From Armatimonadota bacterium (GTDB taxonomy: Bacteria > Armatimonadota > UBA5829), in the NCBI GenBank assembly GCA_029907315.1, contig JARYME010000014.1, forward strand, positions 1 to 42,790: a DNA stretch of 42,790 bases. Direction: 5' to 3'. Shown here in pieces: positions 1 through 9,549 of this stretch (positions within the stretch are counted from its first letter, which is position 1; the number at the start of each line of letters is the position of its first letter). A model generated the notes under the pieces. The model made no database searches. It had not been told where the DNA came from and worked only from the letters and a program-made list of their open reading frames with translations. Both the position numbers and the translations under genes were made by a program.

Positions 1-141
1 GTCAGCGCCGAGTATCCGAGCGTGGTTCAACGACTTATGACGTACGTAGAAGAAATGCGCGAGGATCTCGGTGACGCATTGGTAGGCAAGCCGGGTAAGA
101 ATCGCCGACCCTGTGGAAGAGTGAGAGTGAAATCGCAGTAA
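1..141 (+). CDS. Sulfatase, C-terminal fragment (cut by window edge)
   Basis: Frame 1 is open from the first base to a TAA at 139-141 and gives 46 residues. The peptide contains MREDLGD followed by a G-K-N-R-R-P segment. This matches the usual C-terminal tail of arylsulfatase A-like enzymes, which often end with a REDLGD motif and an RP.G stretch. The catalytic N-terminal part lies outside the window. A complete sulfatase gene follows on the same strand 123 bases later, so this is probably the end of a sulfatase pair. The family call rests on a short C-terminal motif only. Confidence 0.6.
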   Translation, partial: VSAEYPSVVQRLMTYVEEMREDLGDALVGKPGKNRRPCGRVRVKSQ

Positions 142-225
142 AAGCAGTCCGCTGCTGTCCTCGCAGCCCAATGCGAGATCGGACGGCGTGCATCAGGTAG
201 ACAGAAGAAGACTGGGAAGCTGTGG

Positions 226-255
226 TTGACGATTCAAGTTAGAAACTGTTAGCAT
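226..255 (+). promoter_or_regulatory. Candidate promoter of the first complete sulfatase
   Basis: TTGACG at 226-231 and TAGCAT at 250-255 are separated by 18 bases. A start site about seven bases after the -10 box would fall at about 262, almost on the ATG at 265, which implies a leaderless or nearly leaderless transcript. No Shine-Dalgarno sequence is visible before that ATG, which fits. The -10 box is only 4 of 6 to consensus. Confidence 0.35.
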
Positions 256-264
256 TAGTTCAGT

Positions 265-1632
265 ATGGCACGACTTAGTGAAAAACCCAATGTAGTTGTG
301 TGTTTGTGTGACCAACTGCGGGCGTTTGAACTCGGCTGCTACGGAAACGAAGTGGTCAAGACTCCCAACATCGACCGTTTAGCAGCGGAGGGAGTGCGAT
401 TCGAAATAGCATGCAGCAACAACCCTGTATGCACGCCGGGCAGGTCGATTCTGATAAGCGGTCAATACAGCCGCACCTGCCAAGGCACATTGGTGAACTG
501 CGGCGAGCCGGTGCGCGAGCGCATCCAGCTGCCGGAACCTACGCTGGCAGAGATTCTGAAGCAAGCCGGCTACAAGACCGCGTTAGTAGGCAAATGGCAC
601 ATCGCGCCGGCACCGGAGATTGTCGGTTTCGATTTCGCAGTGTACCCTCATCATCAGCACCGCTACACTGGACAAACGTTCCACCGCAGCTTCGGCGAAG
701 ACATCGTGGTTGAGGAATTCGGCGCAGACTACGAAGTTGAGGAGCTTGCCAGGTTTATACGGCAGTATCGAGGTAGACCGTTTTTCCTATTCCACAATAT
801 ATCTCAGCCGCATATGCCTCTTGCGGACATGCCGGAGAGATTCAAGAAGATGTATTCGCCGGACGAGGTCCCGCTTCGTCCGAATGTCTACAGCAATGGC
901 AAAGCGGCATTCGACGAAAACTGGTTCCGGATCTATTTATATGATTACTTGTACTACGAAAAGCATCTGCCCTACACCGAAGAGCCCCTGCCGGATGGCT
1001 TCGACCTAAGACACCTTACTGCACTCTACTACGGTTCGGTCAGCTGGGCTGATGAACAAGTTGGTGCGCTAGTGCAGGCGCTAGAAGAAGCCGGAGTCGC
1101 CGAAGATACGATTATCGTGTTTACCTCCGACCACGGCGACAACTTGGGCAGCCACCAGCTGTTCAACAAGGACCAGCTGTACGAGGAGTCCATTCGGATA
1201 CCGCTGATTATCTGGTGGCCGCGTCAGCTGAAACCGAGGAAAGTAAGCTGGCAGGTGGCATCGCTGGTGGACATTTTTCCAACCGTGCTGTCGTTGGTTG
1301 GTGTCGACGCTCCCGGGTCTTGTCAAGGAACCGACCTTTCAACAGTAACTAGAGGCCAGGCAGATGTAGTGGGTGAAAACTGTGCCTTCATCGAAACTTC
1401 AAACGGAGCAGTTGGAATCCGAACGTTGAGGCATATTTACGGCATCCGCAAAGAGCGAACACCCGATGCGCGAACCAGTGTTGTAACGGACGAAAGGTTT
1501 ATGTTCTTCGACGTGGTGGATGACCCTTACGAGATGGAAAACCTCGTCCACACAGAAGCCGATGGCGAAGTGGCATCACGGCTGCGTCGGCGCGTTCTTG
1601 AGTGGGATGCCCAAACACCGTGGAAAAGGTAG
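265..1632 (+). CDS. Sulfatase / alkaline phosphatase superfamily hydrolase, cytoplasmic type
   Basis: This 455-residue protein is a type I sulfatase, predicted to hydrolyse sulfate esters, here probably on carbohydrates. The N-terminus starts directly in the catalytic fold, with no signal peptide. An early CDQLRAFELGCYGN metal-site motif (residues 15-28) resembles choline-sulfatase-like enzymes. The core is CTPGR, with Cys56 the residue expected to be converted to formylglycine. A TSDHGD motif in the C-terminal half gives further metal ligands. It follows a sulfatase C-terminus on the same strand and converges on a secreted protein gene. The start was taken at the first ATG, which has no clear ribosome site. 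The substrate cannot be read from sequence, and the absence of an export signal suggests it acts on imported oligosaccharides. Confidence 0.88.
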   Translation: MARLSEKPNVVVCLCDQLRAFELGCYGNEVVKTPNIDRLAAEGVRFEIACSNNPVCTPGRSILISGQYSRTCQGTLVNCGEPVRERIQLPEPTLAEILKQAGYKTALVGKWHIAPAPEIVGFDFAVYPHHQHRYTGQTFHRSFGEDIVVEEFGADYEVEELARFIRQYRGRPFFLFHNISQPHMPLADMPERFKKMYSPDEVPLRPNVYSNGKAAFDENWFRIYLYDYLYYEKHLPYTEEPLPDGFDLRHLTALYYGSVSWADEQVGALVQALEEAGVAEDTIIVFTSDHGDNLGSHQLFNKDQLYEESIRIPLIIWWPRQLKPRKVSWQVASLVDIFPTVLSLVGVDAPGSCQGTDLSTVTRGQADVVGENCAFIETSNGAVGIRTLRHIYGIRKERTPDARTSVVTDERFMFFDVVDDPYEMENLVHTEADGEVASRLRRRVLEWDAQTPWKR

Positions 1633-1706
1633 TCGGCTTCCGATGAGACCGCACTCCGAGCGATTCTCTGGGTGTGGCCTCCGACACCGAAGAACGCAAA
1701 ATCTTG

Positions 1707-4430
1707 CTACCGCAAGACTAGGCTTGTTGAGTCTATGTATCGCTCACCGGCTGCGTTAGTGTAGATTATGCCCTTGACGTCTGCCCATTGCCCCTCAGAT
1801 GCGCCGTGACCGGGTTTGACAACTCGAATGCCTGCGGCTTGGTCCGGATCTGCCACATACAGAAACGTGCTAAAACAGGCCGTTACCACCACACCTGCGA
1901 GCGAAACCGATGAGCCGTCGGGTTTGGACTTTACGCCCGAGACACTGTCGCCGTCCAGGGGAGGCAGAGTCGCACCTGTTGTTTTGTAGAGCACGTAGTC
2001 GAACTCTATGCTCTGAGTCTCCTGCGAGCCATTTGCCCCAAAAATCATGCGGTTTACACTGGTAGGGTAGGCTGTACCCACGAATGCCGGTACGGGACTT
2101 TCGTCCACGTAACAAGCGTACGTGCTGCCTTTCAGCGTAAACCTGTATTGGTGCCAGATCGTGCCGTCCAGCGCATACTGGGCATCTAGGCGCGAAGTTC
2201 CGTCAGACTTGGCAGCTACTCTATCAGGCAACACGACAAAGCTAACGTAGCGTAGACCGTCGTATAAGCTGACGTTAGCGCTTTCGGAACCCATCGAGGC
2301 TGAGCTGCACCTTGCGCGGGTCAGTACGGTGGTGCCGACTGAGTTGATAGCGTTCCAGCTTCGGTACCATCGTATCTTACTTCCGACAGAGGTGGAGATG
2401 TCTGTAATGGCAAGGATGCCCAGCTCAGGATCGATGCGCGCCCAGAACTCACTACCTCCGTCTTCGAGGGCCGTCCATGGAGGAACCGATGCGGACGGGA
2501 GAACATAGGCGTGGTATTCCACCTGCCAAGCCTCAGCTGCTGCGCGGCCGAACGCCGGCGCAGAGGCAAGACCGCCGTCATCGATTGCAAATACTGAGTA
2601 GTAGCGGGGTATCCCATTGATAAGTGGACTGTGGCGAATGCTGCACCGGGCACCGAGCTCAGCACACGAGATGAAAGCAACCGGTTCGCCGTCGTGGGGA
2701 GAACGCGGAAAGCGGTCGGCGCGCGCACGAACGACAATACCAGCCAGATCTTTGTCCAGGGGATTCGTCCACGAGATGGTCACTGCGCCGTTGGTTCCCT
2801 CAACCGATAGATCCGAGGGTAGACTCGGAGGATTTCTATCGGCGTCTAGGTAGAAAGAAACTCCAGGGCTGCTCCATGCGCCCCACCCAGCTGAATTGTG
2901 AAGCCTTACGAACACGTAGTAGGCTTTGCCTGCCTGGAGTGCGTCCGTCTTGTGACAACTTGCGCAGCTAATCACCTCTCCCGAGTCATAGACTGATCCG
3001 TCGTCCGGTACGTTCGAAGTGTTGACGTGCACTTCGTATCTATCGTGCCATTGGCCTGCCCATTCTACGCGAACTTTGGGCCCTTCCACATGCGAACCCG
3101 CCTGCGGGTGAACCACATTCGGGGCGGCCGGCGAGGGCGCTGCAAAGTCAGACGTAAAGCGCTGGACATACACGGCGCCGCCGTTGTCCGTGCAAAGAAG
3201 CTGAACACACAAACCGTCACTAGGCCGAATTGCTAGGCAACCATCACGAACACCACCGGCAGCAGTATTGACATCGACGCGACTACCAAGTGGCAAACCT
3301 TCGGCGCTGAACACTCTGCCGCGGATTATGTTGGCGTGACCGTCGGTGAGGTCTTCGTAGGTGATTAGATAAGAGCTGCTTTGAGGATTGAAAACAGCAC
3401 CGGTGGGAACACCAAAATCCGGATACGACACAGCCAGCAGATCGGAGCACAACCAGTTTCCTTTGCTGTCAATGACAAGGGCGTATGTGCGGTAGTAGTC
3501 GGTCGAAGTAAGCTTTTGAACTACCACGACGTAGCTACCGTCCGTCGTGTTGCAGACCAGATGCGTCGGAATATCCTGGCCGTTAGGCGTGTATGGGAAA
3601 CCACCCCAATACAACGGTATGTTTGCTCCTATAAGGGCACGCGTGGAGGCTCGTAATCGCTGAGCGTAGATGTCGGAGTAACCGTTATCTTGCCCCGTGC
3701 CGACGTAGTTGCGGTAATCCTGCCAAACCACAAAGAACTCCCCGGCTATTGGGTTGTAGACTACCTTCGGACTGTGGCTGTCATAAGGAGCAGTCGAATC
3801 CCTCAACCGCAGCTCGGAGGTGAGTGGCTTCCCCTCAGCATCGAAGAATCTGCCCATTACCTGCTTGCCGCCGCCGATTTTTTCTGACCACACAACAAGA
3901 AACTGTTTGTTTACGGGGTCGTATGCCACATCGGCGCTGTTCTGGTATCCTGGTTTGCTCACCAGGACTATGCAGCTCCCTATTTTACTGCCATCGCTTC
4001 TGATCCTCTGAGCCAGCACGTCGTCTTCTCCACCCGACACGCCTGAGATGGTGCCCTGGTACACGACAAACCATTCCCCGTTGGAAGGATTGTAGGCAGC
4101 TGCACCTATGATCGCTTTGACGGAGGTGGGGTCGGGTGAAATGTAGAACGCCTGCCCAACGGGAGTGCCCGAGTTTGGATCAAAGCGGCGCGCTTTCAAC
4201 TGCCAGCCGTTGGAATCAGTTACATCCACCCATAGGACGAGGAATTGGTCGGAGGTCTCGTTATAGCATACGGCAGGCCAAAAAGCTCCCTTTTCGCACA
4301 CGATGACCGGCGCACCTACGGGACCGGCTGTCGCTGCTGTCGGCCAAGCAGCGATTCCCGCAACGCAAAGGCCAACAATACGTGCAAACCCCCACCAAAG
4401 CGCACTGCAGTGTTTAGTCCGGCTCAACAC
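1707..4430 (-). CDS. Secreted multidomain protein: propeller-like repeats, two FnIII-like domains, LamG-like domain, OB-like C-terminus
   Basis: I set the start at the GTG at 4430, because AAGAGGAG lies six bases upstream; this gives 907 residues. A hydrophobic segment ending in AATAG looks like a signal peptide. Residues of about 40-430 contain six or seven repeats with an aromatic-rich strand of the FLVVWxD type followed by an AQR-type strand, suggesting a beta-propeller. Two fibronectin type III-like domains follow, then a LamG-like region and a final domain of about 80 residues with GIRVV and GERYI motifs. That last domain recurs in the neighbouring secreted proteins. The first FnIII-like domain holds CASCH at residues 489-493, a possible haem attachment motif. 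This is the third gene of a leftward run and starts 48 bases after the preceding stop. It is likely a surface or carbohydrate-binding protein; no enzymatic motif was recognised. Confidence 0.72.
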   Translation of the reverse strand: MLSRTKHCSALWWGFARIVGLCVAGIAAWPTAATAGPVGAPVIVCEKGAFWPAVCYNETSDQFLVLWVDVTDSNGWQLKARRFDPNSGTPVGQAFYISPDPTSVKAIIGAAAYNPSNGEWFVVYQGTISGVSGGEDDVLAQRIRSDGSKIGSCIVLVSKPGYQNSADVAYDPVNKQFLVVWSEKIGGGKQVMGRFFDAEGKPLTSELRLRDSTAPYDSHSPKVVYNPIAGEFFVVWQDYRNYVGTGQDNGYSDIYAQRLRASTRALIGANIPLYWGGFPYTPNGQDIPTHLVCNTTDGSYVVVVQKLTSTDYYRTYALVIDSKGNWLCSDLLAVSYPDFGVPTGAVFNPQSSSYLITYEDLTDGHANIIRGRVFSAEGLPLGSRVDVNTAAGGVRDGCLAIRPSDGLCVQLLCTDNGGAVYVQRFTSDFAAPSPAAPNVVHPQAGSHVEGPKVRVEWAGQWHDRYEVHVNTSNVPDDGSVYDSGEVISCASCHKTDALQAGKAYYVFVRLHNSAGWGAWSSPGVSFYLDADRNPPSLPSDLSVEGTNGAVTISWTNPLDKDLAGIVVRARADRFPRSPHDGEPVAFISCAELGARCSIRHSPLINGIPRYYSVFAIDDGGLASAPAFGRAAAEAWQVEYHAYVLPSASVPPWTALEDGGSEFWARIDPELGILAITDISTSVGSKIRWYRSWNAINSVGTTVLTRARCSSASMGSESANVSLYDGLRYVSFVVLPDRVAAKSDGTSRLDAQYALDGTIWHQYRFTLKGSTYACYVDESPVPAFVGTAYPTSVNRMIFGANGSQETQSIEFDYVLYKTTGATLPPLDGDSVSGVKSKPDGSSVSLAGVVVTACFSTFLYVADPDQAAGIRVVKPGHGASEGQWADVKGIIYTNAAGERYIDSTSLVLR

Positions 4431-4478
4431 AGTATGCTCCTCTTGGCGACGTCCACCCAGCACGCAGAATTCGATCAG

Positions 4479-7067
4479 CTAAGACGCGTTCAGCACAACC
4501 GAGCTTGCCTCTATATACCTTTCGCCGGATGCACTGGTGCGCATTGTTCCACGGACGTCGACTCGCTCCCCAACCTTGCGACCGTGGTTCGTCTGAACCA
4601 CTCTTATCGCGTTGGTTCGGTCCAATGACTCAACATAGAAGAACGAGTCATAGCAGGCAGACACAATAACTCGCGGCACTACAACAGTTTTGGAATCGTT
4701 CAAAGCTTTCGCGTCCGGTATGGAGCTTGCGCGCTCAGCTGTTCCGACCGTGCAAATAGGCAGCGTGTTGTTCAGGACATCATTGATGTAGTCGCGCTCG
4801 TAGAACCGCAAACCGGATCCGCCGTGGCCCTGACCTGTTAGGATGTCGAGATCTCCGTCCCCGTTCCAGTCCTTGACGTCCGCGCCTGAGATCATCTGCA
4901 AGCAATAATCTTTGAGGATTATGACGCCTTCAGCATCCGCAGCAAACGTCGGTGTTTGACCTGCGGCACCGCTGCCGATGTTTTTGTAAAAGCGGACGTT
5001 GTTCTCAAAATTGCATCCGATGAAGTCCTTCTTGCCGTCACCGTCCCAGTCCACGAACGATCCTAGATTGGGTCTGGTGTATGTGACCTTCTGCCCACCA
5101 AAGGTTATCACGGCTCTGCTAGCCAATACGGGCGCAGCATCGGTACCGATATTTTTGTACCAGTAGTAACCTCCGGAAGACGTGTCGTCATCTGCCTGCA
5201 CGACGTCCTTCTTGCCGTCGTTGTTCCAATCGCACACAAGCACGCTAGAACGCGACCCGGGGCTATCGATAGGCTGACCACCCGCGTAGAGCCTGGTTCC
5301 CGCCGCCAAGACCGGATTGTCGTCGGTTCCTATGTTAAGGAAAAGCGTTATCCAACCACTGCCGTCGGCAACAATCAGGTCTTTCTTGCCGTCGTTGTTC
5401 CAATCGACGATGTCAGGCCGTGCGTGCCCGCCACTGGACATCAGACATATCGGCTCACCGCCTGCATACAGCTTTTGCCCTGTGTCGAACACGGGAAACA
5501 ATCGATTTGTCGTGTTTCTAAAGTACCAGACGAAACCGTCTGTGTCTCCAGCGATGAGATCTGGTTTGCCGTCGTTATTCCAGTCAACCATGCGGACGCT
5601 GTTTTGACGCACAGCGTCGCAGATCTGAAAGCGCTCGGTATAAGGGGATCCGTTATACTCGTCGCGCCGCTCAAAAACCGGCTCCGACGCCGTACCAACG
5701 TTTTTGTGAAGCCCGCCGTAGTACCTTGGCAGGCTCGCCTCTGAAGCCGGAGTGCGCTCCCAGAAGCGCCCGGCGACAATATCAAGCAGGCCGTCGCCGT
5801 CCCAGTCGGCGACCTTGACTCCTGAATGGGCGTCAGAGATAAAGTATGGAGTCTTGTAGGCAACAACCACGCCGCTTGCGAAGACCGGGTTGGTTCTGGT
5901 TCCGATGTTTTTAAACCAATAGATAGGACCAGGCTGGCACCCGGCAAACAAGTCGAGATCGCCATCATTGTCCATATCGGCAACATCAAAGCGCGGGGTG
6001 GACAACACGATATCCGTTCCACCGGCTTGGACAGCGACGCATTCGGAGAGTCGCGGGTCGCCATTGGCATCCCGTCCCAAGCTCCTATAGAGCCAACACT
6101 TGTTGTTGCTGCCGACCAAAATGTCGCTTCCGGCATGGCCGTCGCCGTCCCAATCGCCCACAAACGTGATAGACGGAAACCATCCTCCGGCAGAAGCTCC
6201 GCCCGGGATGGGCGTTCCGTTGGCTGTCTGCAAAGGTCCCACGCGCGTGAAGGTCAACGGTCCGCCGGGCACGGTAGTGTTTCGGTAGAATACGATTTTG
6301 CCCGCATCGGGACCATCGGAAAAACTCGGAAAGAAATCCAGGTCACCGTCGCCGTCCCAATCATAGAATGCCACAGTCACCCAACTTCTGTTGTCCGCGC
6401 TTCGGGGGAGAGTGAACAGCTGCCCTCCCGACGTAAGGCGCCCGCGGTCTACAAACCGATTGCCGCCGACGTTTTCATAGCAATAAACCCATGGTTCGAC
6501 TCCTCCCTTAAACAGATCCAGATCGCCATCACCATCGAAATCGACAAACTGGTCGAAGTGACTCGCGTTAATTTCGCGGCGCTTATAGCCCTCGCGGAAG
6601 AAGTCGCCATCGCCGACCAATCCACTGTAACGCTGAGGTTTGCCCATGCCAGATTCGACCGTGTCAAAATAGACTGCATAGGTCGTGTAAGTGTGGTTGG
6701 GAATAACGAAGTGTACGGTGATCTTGCTAATTGGATAATACCGCTCGACTCTGGAAGGAAGCAGGTATTTCTCGTAACCGGATCTGGATGGGTCCACCGT
6801 TCTTGGCTTGCCTGAACTGTCGTATGCTATGACCTCTACAGTGTCGGGATCGAACGTGCCGCTCTCACCAAACGAGGACAAAACCGCCTGCGGGTCGATA
6901 TCGACCGCTGCAGGCGACATCGAACGAGACACGCCTCTAGTGTTTACCGTTACCAAAACTCGCCAGCGACAGGGTGAGGTCCATTCAGGCGTGGAAGCAC
7001 ACCAAGCAGTTAATGATACCCAGCAGATCAACGTCCCTACCAAAGTCGCCCACAAAATAGATCGCAT
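4479..7067 (-). CDS. Secreted FG-GAP/VCBS repeat protein with OB-like C-terminal domain
   Basis: The ATG at 7067 is preferred over an upstream ATG at 7124, because GGAGG sits eight bases before it and it opens directly onto a signal peptide of about 23 residues. The 862-residue product has ten calcium-loop motifs of the D-x-D/N-x-D-G-x-x-D type (for example DWDGDG and DWNNDGKKD), diagnostic of FG-GAP/VCBS propeller repeats. A conserved domain of about 150 residues containing YFDTVESG and VGDGDFF precedes the repeats. The last 95 residues or so form an OB-like domain with a PDAKALNDS opening and an ASGERYIEASSV end. The upstream neighbour is a paralogue sharing the ten-motif order. It is probably an extracellular adhesion or glycan-binding protein; no catalytic residues were recognised. 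Confidence 0.85.
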   Translation of the reverse strand: MRSILWATLVGTLICWVSLTAWCASTPEWTSPCRWRVLVTVNTRGVSRSMSPAAVDIDPQAVLSSFGESGTFDPDTVEVIAYDSSGKPRTVDPSRSGYEKYLLPSRVERYYPISKITVHFVIPNHTYTTYAVYFDTVESGMGKPQRYSGLVGDGDFFREGYKRREINASHFDQFVDFDGDGDLDLFKGGVEPWVYCYENVGGNRFVDRGRLTSGGQLFTLPRSADNRSWVTVAFYDWDGDGDLDFFPSFSDGPDAGKIVFYRNTTVPGGPLTFTRVGPLQTANGTPIPGGASAGGWFPSITFVGDWDGDGHAGSDILVGSNNKCWLYRSLGRDANGDPRLSECVAVQAGGTDIVLSTPRFDVADMDNDGDLDLFAGCQPGPIYWFKNIGTRTNPVFASGVVVAYKTPYFISDAHSGVKVADWDGDGLLDIVAGRFWERTPASEASLPRYYGGLHKNVGTASEPVFERRDEYNGSPYTERFQICDAVRQNSVRMVDWNNDGKPDLIAGDTDGFVWYFRNTTNRLFPVFDTGQKLYAGGEPICLMSSGGHARPDIVDWNNDGKKDLIVADGSGWITLFLNIGTDDNPVLAAGTRLYAGGQPIDSPGSRSSVLVCDWNNDGKKDVVQADDDTSSGGYYWYKNIGTDAAPVLASRAVITFGGQKVTYTRPNLGSFVDWDGDGKKDFIGCNFENNVRFYKNIGSGAAGQTPTFAADAEGVIILKDYCLQMISGADVKDWNGDGDLDILTGQGHGGSGLRFYERDYINDVLNNTLPICTVGTAERASSIPDAKALNDSKTVVVPRVIVSACYDSFFYVESLDRTNAIRVVQTNHGRKVGERVDVRGTMRTSASGERYIEASSVVLNAS

Positions 7068-7127
7068 TCGTCTATTTCCTCCACATCGAGTTTGCCAAAC
7101 AGAAAGAAAACCGTGCAGTCTCAAAGA

Positions 7128-9416
7128 TCACTCATCCATCCCACAGCCATTACTCCGGCACTCAACCGATCTTACTACCACAATGGGCCTTGTATTGTGC
7201 TGAACATCCTCAATAAAACTCCTGCAGAAAAACCTTATACCCGAGCCGCCGTGTCCCTGTCCGGTAACTATGTCCAGGTCGCCGTCTCCGTGCCAGTCGA
7301 CCACATCAGCGCCCGAAATCATCATCACGGTCTTAGGACGCACGAGTTCTATTCCCTCTTCAAGCACTGGTTCCTCGCCGGGCAACCCCGAACCAATGTT
7401 CTTGTAGAGCCGAATTACGCTTTCGAATTCGCACGCAATGAAGTCTTTCTTGCCGTCGCCGTCCCAGTCAACAAACGAGCCAAGGTTGGGACGAACATGG
7501 GTAATAGGTCGACCATTCGGTCCTGCCGTTATCCACTTGGGCCTTTCGAACACCGGCTCTGCATCGGTACCGACATTCCTGAAGAACAGGAACCCTCTGT
7601 CCTGCGAAGGATCTTCATTTTGATGGGGCCAATCGTAGTGTTCACTTTTCTTGCCTTCGCCGCCCATGCCGAGAATGAGATCTTTGCGCCCGTCGCCATC
7701 CCAGTCGCAAACCAAAACGCTGCACCAGAGCGTACCGTCTATGGGTTTGCCGTTTGCCTCGACCTGCACGGGTTTCCCAAACGCTGGTGCCTCGTCCGTA
7801 CCGGTGTTGAGCAGGACGTAGACGTGCCCACTCCAGTTGGTGATGACAAGGTCTTTCTTGCCGTCGTTATTCCAGTCGCAAACGCAGCATCTCAGCCCTG
7901 GCCCAAGTTCGTCGAGGACGACTTCCCCATCTGTGAAGAGAGGTCTTAAATTGTCGGTTCGATTGCGGAAAAGGCGTATCGTGCCGCGCTCTCCGCAGGC
8001 AATAATATCCATTCTGCCGTCATTGTTCCAGTCGACTGCCCGCACAGTGTTTTGCCTGCCGGCATCGCAGATCTGGTTCTGCTCCGTATACGGACAACCT
8101 GTGTAGGCATCCTGCTCTTCCCACTGCCACGATTCCGGCGCACAGTTGTTGTCGGCACCTGAGTTGGACCTTTTATACAGCCGAGCGTAGTTGCGCTTCG
8201 TGCCTCGATTCTCGGTCCTCTCCCACAGCGAGCTAACAACGTATTCCAGTTCGCCGTCGCCGTCGAAGTCTGCAACCTTGACGCCGCAGTGCCCACCGCC
8301 GCACGACGGAAGAAGCACCGGTGGTTTGAATCTGGGAGATTGTCTGGTTCCGATGTTTTCGAAATAGTACAATTCGGGTCCCTGGTGGGCTATTACGATG
8401 TCGAGGTCTCCGTCGCCGTCGAAGTCTACGCACTCGACCCGAGGGGCACGAAGCCGTAGGTTACCAGGCAGCTCTATGGGCACGCCGTCTGCCAACTTGA
8501 TGTCCGAAACGCTCGAATCGTCGCCTAGGTTGTGAAAGAACTCAACGCCTCCATTGCGAGCCACAAGTATGTCTTTGACGCCATCGCCATCCCAGTCCAC
8601 AACGGTTACGGCTGCAAACCAGTTATCGCCGAGAGGCTTACCAGAGACCGTGAGGAATCGTCCGCGGTTGACGAAAGTGAGCAGGCCCCCGGGCTCAGTG
8701 ACGTTTTCGAAGCGAATCACGTGGCCGAAATCTTCACCGTCACAGATGGAAACAAAGAGATCGCCGTCACCGTCGCCGTCCCAATCAGCGAATGTTATGG
8801 TCGCCCAGCTCCTGTGCTTGTCGGGGTTTCTGGGAAGCACAAAAAGCTCGCCGCCAGAGGTAAGGCGACCACGGTAGACATACTTGTTCCCGCCAACGTT
8901 TTCGTAGCAGTAGATGTAAGGCTCGACAGTGACTTTAAACAAGTCGAGGTCCCCGTCGCCGTCAAGGTCGAAGAAGCAGTCCATATGGCTGGCACCGATC
9001 TCTCTTCTTCCGTAGCCGACCCTGAACCAGTCTCCATCCCCAACGATTCCAGTATAGCGAGACGGAGATCCCAGACCAGACTCCACAGTGTCGAAATAGA
9101 CGGCCGCGTGTGTGCAGCTCGGGTCTGGGATGACAAACGAGATATCCGCGTAGTCCACCCCGTAGTAAGGCTCAAACCAGTGGGGCACAAGGTAACGATG
9201 GTAATGGGGAGACGAATTATCGTAGACAAATGGCAGTCCGTCTGCGTTGTAGGTGACGACTTCCACAGTGTAAGGATCCACTCTTCCGCTGCCACCCGCT
9301 TCTTGCAAAGCTTTTGCCAGATCCACACGCACGCTTGCGGGACGCTTAAGCCTTCGGACGCCACGGTGGTCAATCTCAGCTACAACGCGATACCTGTTAG
9401 GCGAAATCCATTTCAT
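7128..9416 (-). CDS. FG-GAP/VCBS repeat protein lacking signal peptide and OB-like tail
   Basis: This 762-residue protein is a tandem paralogue of the gene downstream of it. It has the same N-terminal domain (YFDTVESG, VGDGDWF) and the same ten calcium-loop motifs in the same order, from DLDGDGDLD to DWHGDGDLD. It begins at MKWISPN, exactly where the paralogue's mature chain begins. Two in-frame TAG codons lie immediately upstream, so no in-frame signal peptide can be added. GAGGT eight bases upstream supports this ATG. The C-terminus stops just where the paralogue's OB-like domain would begin. The product is therefore either cytoplasmic, exported by another route, or a decaying copy. It is the first gene of the leftward three-gene run. 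Confidence 0.82.
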   Translation of the reverse strand: MKWISPNRYRVVAEIDHRGVRRLKRPASVRVDLAKALQEAGGSGRVDPYTVEVVTYNADGLPFVYDNSSPHYHRYLVPHWFEPYYGVDYADISFVIPDPSCTHAAVYFDTVESGLGSPSRYTGIVGDGDWFRVGYGRREIGASHMDCFFDLDGDGDLDLFKVTVEPYIYCYENVGGNKYVYRGRLTSGGELFVLPRNPDKHRSWATITFADWDGDGDGDLFVSICDGEDFGHVIRFENVTEPGGLLTFVNRGRFLTVSGKPLGDNWFAAVTVVDWDGDGVKDILVARNGGVEFFHNLGDDSSVSDIKLADGVPIELPGNLRLRAPRVECVDFDGDGDLDIVIAHQGPELYYFENIGTRQSPRFKPPVLLPSCGGGHCGVKVADFDGDGELEYVVSSLWERTENRGTKRNYARLYKRSNSGADNNCAPESWQWEEQDAYTGCPYTEQNQICDAGRQNTVRAVDWNNDGRMDIIACGERGTIRLFRNRTDNLRPLFTDGEVVLDELGPGLRCCVCDWNNDGKKDLVITNWSGHVYVLLNTGTDEAPAFGKPVQVEANGKPIDGTLWCSVLVCDWDGDGRKDLILGMGGEGKKSEHYDWPHQNEDPSQDRGFLFFRNVGTDAEPVFERPKWITAGPNGRPITHVRPNLGSFVDWDGDGKKDFIACEFESVIRLYKNIGSGLPGEEPVLEEGIELVRPKTVMMISGADVVDWHGDGDLDIVTGQGHGGSGIRFFCRSFIEDVQHNTRPIVVVRSVECRSNGCGMDE

Positions 9417-9540
9417 TCGCTACTACCTCAGAAAAAACTGCAGCCATGCGCATTCGGATTATTGGACTGTGCCAACCAACCGCAGTATACCCGCTAGTCC
9501 GAAGAGCAGTCAACACAGTATGTCAGTGAAACGCAGGTTA

Positions 9541-9549
9541 TGCTATAAT
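9541..9549 (+). promoter_or_regulatory. Extended -10 promoter for the heparinase-like gene
   Basis: TGCTATAAT is a perfect TATAAT hexamer preceded by the TGn extension typical of extended -10 promoters. No good -35 box lies 17 bases upstream, which such promoters tolerate. The predicted start near 9556 leaves a leader of about 77 bases before the GTG at 9633. I could not assign that leader to a known riboswitch. Confidence 0.6.

Noticed and set aside
1633-1706. Weak inverted repeat GGTGT/ACACC near 1673-1690 as a terminator between convergent genes
   Set aside because: Only five pairs and no U-tract on either strand.
5826-9497. Long rightward open frames (329 codons at 5826-6815, 321 codons at 8532-9497) opposite the FG-GAP genes
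   Set aside because: They lie exactly antisense to ten-fold repeated calcium-loop codons, which generate open complementary frames. Their translations lack family motifs and ribosome sites.
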